NCBI RefSeq assembly: GCF_023343835.1
Contig: NC_064447.1
Location: forward strand, 6,836,001-6,900,000
From: Lagopus muta
Taxonomy: Eukaryota > Chordata > Aves > Galliformes > Phasianidae
Reading direction: 5' to 3'
DNA length: 64,000 nucleotides
Below the pieces are notes generated by a model, which saw nothing but the letters and a program-made list of their open reading frames with translations, did not search any database and was not told the DNA's origin. Of the stretch, positions 58,701 to 64,000 are shown piece by piece (position 1 is the stretch's first letter; each line of letters starts with the position of its first letter). The translations under genes were made by a program, and so were the position numbers.

Positions 58701-61700
58701 ACTGAGTTCTGGGTCTGGAGGGGGTGGACCCACAGGAGTTAAAGGCTTGGTGCTAATCGAGTTAGGGTTTCTTCTCAGGAGATAAAGATCTTGCCAGACT
58801 TATTTCCCCAGTAATGTGCTGCCACCCAGTTGCCCACCTGCAGTTTTGGTTAAGTCTTTGCTATTTTTCCTTTTCCTTGCAGTCTGGTTGCAGCCTGAGG
58901 ATACCACTGTGCAGTGTGCCTGCAGGAGCAGCATGCTGGCTGCCTAAGGCTTGCAGGGTTTGCTGATTGCAGCATAACAGTGACTGACAGCACATGTGCT
59001 TCCATGGATGCAATCATGGTTGGGACGTAGGGTTAGAAGAGCTTGGTGTTCCAAAGCTCTTGCAGTAAGAACATATACGTGTATTTTCTCAGAGTCTAGC
59101 CCAGTGTGCTGATGTGACACATCAAGCTTTTACAGGCTGTGGCAATAGCAATTAAAAAAACATAATGGGTAATATATTTGTAATGACTTTCTAGCCTGAG
59201 AGTTGATACAGGTACCCAGTGTTCCAGATCAGTGGCTGAAGCACCTCCAGCAGTAGGGGCTGGCTGTAGCTGGGTGTCAGGGGTGCAGGTGATCCAACAA
59301 AGCAATGCTCAATTATTTAAGGCCTTTTAAAATACACAGTATGTGAACAAATTGAATTAAACCCTAAAACTCTGGGGGCAGTTAGATTATGGCTGATGCT
59401 GCACTGTAAACAAGCTGATGGCATACTGATGTAAATCGAGTGAAGGTGTTCTGCTTGATACCTAGCCCAAAGGAGACGGTATTTCTCCTTTTTTGGAGCA
59501 GAGGCTGTGGGGCTGCAGGGCCTGGTGCCTGCAGGAGGCAGCAGAGGTTTGGGAAATCTCAGGCACATCTGGCATGGGGCATTCAGGAGCTGAAGGTGTG
59601 CATGGTCCTGACTGAGCAAGGCACTTCCTTAAGGAAGCTTAAGGAATTGGCTAAAGAAAATGGTGTAAATTAGTTTTTGGGCTGGATCTGTGCTGGGTTG
59701 ATGCCATGCAAGCAGGCTCCTGGGTCAGTTAGGATCAATGTGGTGATAAGAGGATAGCACAGAAATGCTTTATTTGCATTGCATCGCTTTGTCCTCAACT
59801 ATTCAACCCTTTCAATAGACACCAGTGAACTCAATTTTCTTTTATATTTCAGCATTTCTACTAAAAAGAGGTGTTTTTTTTTTTTTTTTTAATCCTTTCA
59901 GCTTATAAATGCATCTCTCAGTAAAGACCATCTGCAAAAGGAATTGGTTTGACCTCTGCTTCCTTAATTGCTTTTTGCTCCAAGTTGGCCTGGAAATAAA
60001 TGTTGCTATTGTGTAAATTGCTGCAATGGTGGAAAGAGCCGATGAGATCAGGTGCATAAGTTCTGTCAGGAAAATCACTTTCTTAACAGGAAAGCAGCGC
60101 CTGCTGCCTGTAACCAGAGCGGGTCAGATCAACAGACCCACCTGATAATTAACCTATTTTCTGCTTCTGAGCAGCCCACAGTGCAGGTTGGAGGGTGTTT
60201 AATCTGAGATCTCTTCCAAGCTCCCTCTAGGCCCTGGAGGGGTGCTGAGGGCCAGGTAATTTGGGCTGGGGTAGGAGTGGAGAGCCAGGGCCCTCCTGCA
60301 GAGGCTGAAAGCGTGAGTGTGCGTGAAGCTGCTCTTTGCATCGTGTGCTTTCCATTCTTTGGATCAGCCCTGAGCACCCTGTGAGCCCCTGCCTGCAGCA
60401 TCAGGCCTGCAGCTGGGCCACAGGATGCGTGGGGCGCTGGTGGCTGGGGAGGCTGCAGGCTCACACACCTGGGCTGGATGTGGTGCTGCCACTTACGGTC
60501 TGCAGGCATGCTGTGAGCAAGGGCTCAGCCTTGGGAAACCTCCACCCTGTTCTTCAGTGTAAGTCTACCTCTGTGCTATCGAAATTATCGAAGTGAGAGA
60601 AACAACAATGCTTGTGCAATTAGTACATTAATATGCTGAAGGAATCAGCATGCTAATTACTTGACAGGATGAGAATAGAGGTTGGGTTCTACAGAAGGGA
60701 TGAGTCCTGTGGATTCAGCTCCATTAGGATGACAAAGCCTTCTGTATTTACCAGTAACACCTCCAGCAAGGTGCTTCACATTATAAGAAATCAAAATGCT
60801 TGGGTGAATGCTAAAACAAATGGCTTCTGCATTTAATGCACCCTCTGGTTTTACAATCCTGCTGAGGATTGTGTCCTAAGAATCAAAGAATAGGTATGCC
60901 TGGGATACTTTGCCTCTTCTAATTGAAGCTGTAAGCAATTGGTGGTCTTTAGGACTTCCTGGTTTGAGTTGGTTTTGTCTCTTTGGATTAAGCTTTGTCC
61001 TCTTCTGTGCTTGAAATAAAGAAAAGGAAATCAAAAAAGTGAGGAAGAAACAGCTATATTTAAAAAAGCAGGAAGCATTTGATTTGGGGGTCCTTTTATG
61101 TGATTTTTATCATGTTTGCTTTTACTAGGGTAATAAATTCTAGCAGGCCATTTAGCATAGTCATCTGAGCCACATTTGTGAGACACATCACATCTCTTCC
61201 GTTATGTGAGAGCCCATGAATAACACTGGCAGGCTGTGTACTGGAAGGGATGGGTGGCTTACTGCTCCTTACTGCAGCCTCAGAGGCAGTTCTCCAGGCA
61301 GCACAGAGCTGCCCTGAGGACACCAGCACCTCCTGGAGATATGCCTCCAGGTGCTGGTGGCTTCACCTCCAGGATCTGATGGTGACCACCTGAGAGGCCA
61401 TGGATGCCCTAAGGCGGGGAGGTACCTCCTTCAAATGGTCAGCGACTTCATGTCATGTTTTTATTGTATGAACATGGAGAATTGTTGGGGACATGACAGG
61501 TTTGCTCATGTGGCCAAGGGTGCTGTGGTGTGGAGAGGACTGTCAGTCAGTGGGCTGGTGTGGTGCTGGGCATGCTGCAGTAGCACGGAGCTGCCTGCGT
61601 GGCTCCCGTGGCCATGAGAACAGAGCTTTGCTGTTCCCAAAAACAGCCCTAGGTCATTCAGTAAGAAAAAGCATCTCAGGCCCAAGCTGAGACATTGTGC

Positions 61701-62876
61701 TGTGGGCTGCTGCCACTTGCAGAGGGAGCACACTGTTCTGTGCTAGCGCTCACCTCTGAACCTACCTGCTTGGGTCCTGGAGCCCCTGCAGGCATTTGTT
61801 CTTAGAAGTCCTCCTCTTTCATGGGAAAGATTTTAATCTTTAGCCAGTGGTTATCCTGGCTTCAGCTTTTGGAGACTTTTGGTTCAACTTCCTAATGAGC
61901 TATGGCTATTTCTCAAAACACAAGGTGCTTTTATGCCTGCCCAACAAGAGCATGCAGCCTTGGCCAGCATCAGGCCCATAATTACTGACTGCAGCTGTCT
62001 GCAGCTTTTTTCCACGAGGCTGGGCTAGCACAAAGGATGGGCGTTAGGCTTGCCTCTCTCCCTTGGTTACTTCCCTGGCCTTTTAACAAGTTATAATTAC
62101 AGAAAATTGGTTCTGTATAAGCATCCCACTGACAGTCTGTGTGTGTGAGATTCGTATCTGTAATTTGGCAATGATACTGATTATCATTACAAGGGGTCGT
62201 TAACATTGTGTTTGAAGAATGGCAAGGATGTCATCCTCCAAAGGATCTGGAAGATGATTCTTGTTCATTTACCCAAGTCGAGGCTGTTGTTCTTGCTTCA
62301 GCATCCTGATTTGCCTGGACAAAGGCCTTTATTTAGATGATAGAATTGTTTACCATATTCTTGCTAAATAGCAATGTGGATTTGTGGGTCCTCTTTATTT
62401 CAGTTATATTTAAATCTGAGTGCAACTTGTCTTTTTTTTTTCCAAGCTGCTCAGCCTGTCTCTTGGGTTGATGAGCTACACACTAAAAATTCCAGTGTCC
62501 TGGCCAAACCTTCTTAAAAGCTCTTCAAAAAACATCCACAAATTGCCACTGACATCCCAGGTTCTGGGGTGGCACAGCCACAGGACATGGCTGTCCCCTG
62601 GGGGGCTCATGTTCGGCAGTGCCCGGGGTGGCTGAGCGGTGTGCTTTCCTTGATCTGTCCCTGTTTCTGCTTCCCACAGTGTATGGGCACAACGTGAAGA
62701 GCAGCAACGACTTCATTGGGCGGATCGTCATCGGTCAGTACTCCACAGGTGCTCCTGAGTCCAACCACTGGCGCCGGATGCTCAATGCACACCGGACGGC
62801 TGTGGAGCAGTGGCACAGCCTGCGCTCGCGGGAGGAGTGCGACCGCGTCTCCCCGGCATCCCTGGAGGTGACATGA
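34052..62876 (+). CDS. SYT17: Synaptotagmin-17 (B/K protein), eight coding exons, complete
   Basis: An atypical synaptotagmin of the secretory and trafficking machinery: peripheral, with two C2 domains and no transmembrane helix. Coding exons are 34052-34066, 36471-36488, 37612-37760, 42281-42429, 42820-43439, 51777-51897, 52684-52839 and 62680-62876. They total 1425 nt and encode 474 aa, the same length as the human protein; all introns are GT..AG and in phase. Residues 23-40 hold eight cysteines (CRWTCRNCCQKCFDCSCC), a likely palmitoylated membrane anchor. Residues 90-120 are Ser- and Arg-rich (RRRSSSDTSRSTYSLTRRIS). C2A spans about 183-312 and C2B about 321-460. In C2A the loop Asp positions hold N228 (SNPYVK) and C288 (DFDKFSRHC), with D218, D280 and D282 kept. 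In C2B loop 3 reads YGHN (411-414) where Ca-binding synaptotagmins have YDYD or similar. Weak or absent calcium binding is therefore inferred. The start context is GGAAGATGG. Confidence 0.97.
34067..36470 (+). other. SYT17 intron 1
   Basis: The first 0.7 kb belongs to the CpG island and holds the C14 run at 34587-34600. The rest is ordinary intronic sequence. No repeat or gene was recognised. Confidence 0.6.
36471..36488 (+). CDS. SYT17: SYT17 coding exon 2 (18-nt microexon)
   Basis: The exon encodes LEPINE between acceptor AAAGGACAG and donor GTGAGT (36489). It matches the family sequence after MAYIQ and is needed for the full N-terminus. Both ends are phase 0, so skipping would keep the frame. 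A TGC in a pyrimidine-rich stretch lies at 36442-36444, about 27 bases upstream. Confidence 0.88.
37612..37760 (+). CDS. SYT17: SYT17 coding exon 3
   Basis: The acceptor is TGGCTTCAG and the donor GTAAGT at 37761. The exon encodes the cysteine cluster (residues 23-40) and the acidic EDEVEILGPFPAQTPAWL segment. It leaves two bases. Confidence 0.95.
37761..42280 (+). other. SYT17 intron 3
   Basis: 4.5 kb with no supported gene. It has a 16-base direct repeat CCAACCACGTTGTGCT at 39226-39241 and 39258-39273, and a short telomere-like GTTAGGGTTAGG at 39725-39736 followed by a degenerate CTAGGGTT. Confidence 0.6.
39226..39273 (+). repeat. 16-base direct repeat, 32 bases apart
   Basis: CCAACCACGTTGTGCT occurs at 39226-39241 and again at 39258-39273. 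It is a small local duplication. Confidence 0.7.
42281..42429 (+). CDS. SYT17: SYT17 coding exon 4
   Basis: The acceptor is ATTATAACAG and the donor GTAAGG at 42430. The exon encodes a variable polar linker and the conserved RRRSSSDTSRSTYSLTRRIS segment, a likely phosphorylation-rich region. It leaves one base. Confidence 0.94.
42820..43439 (+). CDS. SYT17: SYT17 coding exon 5 (linker and C2A)
   Basis: The acceptor is CTTTTTTAG. The donor is CAG followed by GTAACA at 43440, a weaker 5' splice site than its neighbours. The exon encodes SRRPSSPLIDIKP-type linker sequence and all of C2A, ending LVPSSQ. The frame stays open for another 42 codons into the intron. Confidence 0.96.
47419..47461. 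repeat. AT-rich simple repeat
   Basis: Almost pure alternating A and T with TATATA blocks. It is self-complementary and could extrude a hairpin. Confidence 0.75.
49615..49637 (+). repeat. A23 tract
   Basis: Twenty-three consecutive A bases in SYT17 intron 5. No retroposon body was recognised before it. Confidence 0.85.
51777..51897 (+). CDS. SYT17: SYT17 coding exon 6 (start of C2B)
   Basis: The acceptor is TTCCCCATAG and the donor GTAAAG at 51898. The exon encodes NEVELGELLLSLNYLPSAGR and the first C2B strands. It leaves one base. Confidence 0.95.
52684..52839 (+). CDS. SYT17: SYT17 coding exon 7 (middle of C2B)
   Basis: The acceptor is TTTTTGTCAG and the donor GTAAAT at 52840. The exon encodes DPFVKIQLVHGLKLTKTKK, a polybasic C2B strand, and NESFSFKVPQEELENASLVF. 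It leaves one base. Confidence 0.95.
54762..54850 (-). repeat. CR1 3' end fragment, antisense
   Basis: CAGAATGATTAAGGTTGGAA followed by AAGACTGCTAAGATCATCTA, ACCATCAACC and GCATGCCCACTAAACC is the reverse complement of a CR1 3' end of the ccttaatgattctgt type. Confidence 0.8.
56205..56410 (+). repeat. CR1-type LINE 3' fragment
   Basis: Begins GGGTTGGATATTAGAAAAAA and continues CATCCCTGGAGGTGTTCAGG and GGTTGGACTAGATGATCTTT. It ends TTCCAACCTTAATGACTGTA, close to the CR1 terminal motif. It looks younger than the other copies in the window. Confidence 0.88.
59874..59890 (+). repeat. T17 tract
   Basis: Seventeen consecutive T bases in SYT17 intron 7. Confidence 0.8.
61321..61359. other. GC-rich inverted repeat, possible hairpin
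   Basis: CACCAGCACC (61321-61330) pairs with GGTGCTGGTG (61350-61359). After a 3-base bulge, TGGAG (61334-61338) pairs with CTCCA (61345-61349). The loop is ATATGC. Confidence 0.6.
62680..62876 (+). CDS. SYT17: SYT17 coding exon 8 (end of C2B, C-terminus)
   Basis: The acceptor is CTTCCCACAG. The exon encodes YGHNVKSSNDFIGRIVIGQY and the WHSLRS motif typical of synaptotagmin C2B ends, finishing SPASLEVT with TGA at 62874-62876. Confidence 0.96.
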
Positions 62877-63835
62877 GGCGTGGCACCTGTGGTGGCCAAA
62901 CCAAACAGGCGGGCAAGGCGGGGAAAAAACTCCAACCTCCAAATCACCCAACCTCACTCCCACCCCACAGCAGCTCCATCGGACCGAAGCAGCTGCCGGT
63001 ACCCACCTGGCTGCCTTGGCCTTTGTGCAGACCCCCGCAGCGCCAACCGTGTCCTGCCGCGTCCTGTGCCAGCAGCTCCTCGGTGGCACTGGCCGCCTGA
63101 CTGGCCGGACCCATTGCTCCCTGCGCCCGGCACCTCTCTGCTGTTTCAGTGACAGAGCAGCAGGTGGCAGGTGGAGGTGCCACAGGACATGCCAAGATGG
63201 GGAAGAGTTCTGAGTTGCTTCCACTCTCCTTACGATCCAAATCCATGACTTGTCCTCTCGGAGATATGCGTACCTGTGTGCTCTCGTTGGTGAACATCAT
63301 AATTAGGCTAGGATGTTTTTTTAAATGGTAGAAGCTGTGGTGAAGTCGATTCTGGCTCCAGTTTTGTCCTTGTATTTGTTTCAACAGAATTAAGCTCCTG
63401 TTAATATGTGGCCAGCACACACAGCCCTTGCTGTGCGGGGCCAACGTGCCGCCAGCAGCGGGGCCTGCCACTCTCCATAGCAGTCTGTGTGCGTCCAGTA
63501 GATACTGTGATGATATAGCGAGTAAATGTCTCCAGTAGCATTTATACTTCTCAATCCTTCCTGATGTTGAGTAAAAGAAACCTGCTGTGGGTACTTCTGC
63601 AGTTAAGAATGCCCCCAATGCACAATTTTACTTCTCTGATAGACTGCAGTGACTCCTTCTGTGTTGTGTGTGTTTACTGAGGTAGTTTTCCAGGTCAGCA
63701 CATGAATGTAGGTGTGGTCAAGCTGTCCTGTTGGTTGCTTCTGTACATTATTTTTTTTTCCACGGCATATTGTCTGGTATAATGCAGATTGTATATTTAT
63801 TGAAAATAAAAGTCTATTTAATTGTGCCACGCACC
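62877..63835 (+). other. SYT17: SYT17 3' UTR
   Basis: About 0.95 kb between the SYT17 stop and the region after AATAAA at 63805. Overlapping open frames on both strands here are incidental. Confidence 0.75.
63805..63810 (+). terminator. SYT17: SYT17 poly(A) signal AATAAA
   Basis: A canonical hexamer in an A- and T-rich context, about 930 bases after the stop. The last 160 bases of the window hold nothing further that I recognise. Confidence 0.75.
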
Positions 63836-64000
63836 CTGAGGTGGTAACTGTTAGCAGAACTCATTCTTCCGTTGAGCTCAGTTATGTTTATGGTGCTAGT
63901 AAAGACAAGCCAGAAGGTTGGAGCAGGCCCTTTTTTTACTGTGGGTGAGCCCAGGGTTATTTGGGGGAGCAGACCTGGAGCTGGCACAGCCCTGCCTGCC

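Larger units (their letters stand above)
52840..62679 (+). other. SYT17 intron 7
   Basis: 9.8 kb, the longest intron. It holds two oppositely oriented CR1 3' fragments (54762-54850 and 56205-56410), a T17 run at 59874-59890, a hairpin at 61321-61359, and a TAAT- and MARE-like cluster at 60619-60660. No supported gene on either strand. Confidence 0.55.

Noticed and set aside
62607-63618. 205- and 224-codon minus-strand frames over SYT17 exon 8 and 3' UTR
   Set aside because: They overlap the well-supported SYT17 terminal exon and show no family sequence.

Overview
The window is vertebrate nuclear DNA, almost certainly from a bird and probably a galliform such as chicken. It has interrupted genes with GT/AG introns, CpG-island promoters, AATAAA poly(A) signals, and diverged CR1-type LINE fragments, the typical avian retroposon. 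I recognise four protein-coding genes, all on the + strand, in the order TMC7, COQ7, ITPRIPL2, SYT17. This is the same gene order and orientation as human 16p12.3, so the window is an ordinary conserved syntenic block. I see no viral, bacterial, CRISPR or other foreign system in it.

Layout. Positions 1-4.4 kb hold the last five coding exons and the 3' UTR of TMC7 (transmembrane channel-like 7); the rest of that gene lies upstream of the window. After a gap of about 0.35 kb, 4.7-7.3 kb holds the complete six-exon COQ7 (mitochondrial diiron hydroxylase of ubiquinone synthesis, 225 aa). From 7.3 to 18.9 kb is intergenic, with CR1 fragments, a (GT)12 microsatellite, a pre-miRNA-like hairpin and a small GC-rich open reading stretch of unknown nature. 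From 18.96 to 24.5 kb is ITPRIPL2: a CpG island, one intronless coding exon (494 aa) and a 3' UTR of about 3.5 kb. From 24.5 to 33.5 kb is intergenic, with one GC-richer patch near 26.8 kb. From 33.6 to 63.8 kb is the complete SYT17 (B/K protein, an atypical synaptotagmin, 474 aa). It has eight coding exons, including an 18-nt microexon, with introns up to 9.8 kb.

The four genes form no common pathway. TMC7 and SYT17 are membrane proteins or membrane-associated trafficking proteins, COQ7 works in the mitochondrion, and ITPRIPL2 is a membrane-anchored Mab-21-fold protein. Exon boundaries were assigned by hand from splice consensus, phase continuity and recognised protein family sequence. All junctions keep the reading frame, and the COQ7 and SYT17 models are full length.

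The most interesting points are the SYT17 microexon, a possible intron-retention SYT17 isoform with a hydrophobic tail, alternative start and splice choices in COQ7, an overlapping uORF in ITPRIPL2, a G23 tract in the TMC7 3' UTR, and a 64-nt hairpin at 12.5 kb. I found nothing that I would call a previously undescribed biological system.
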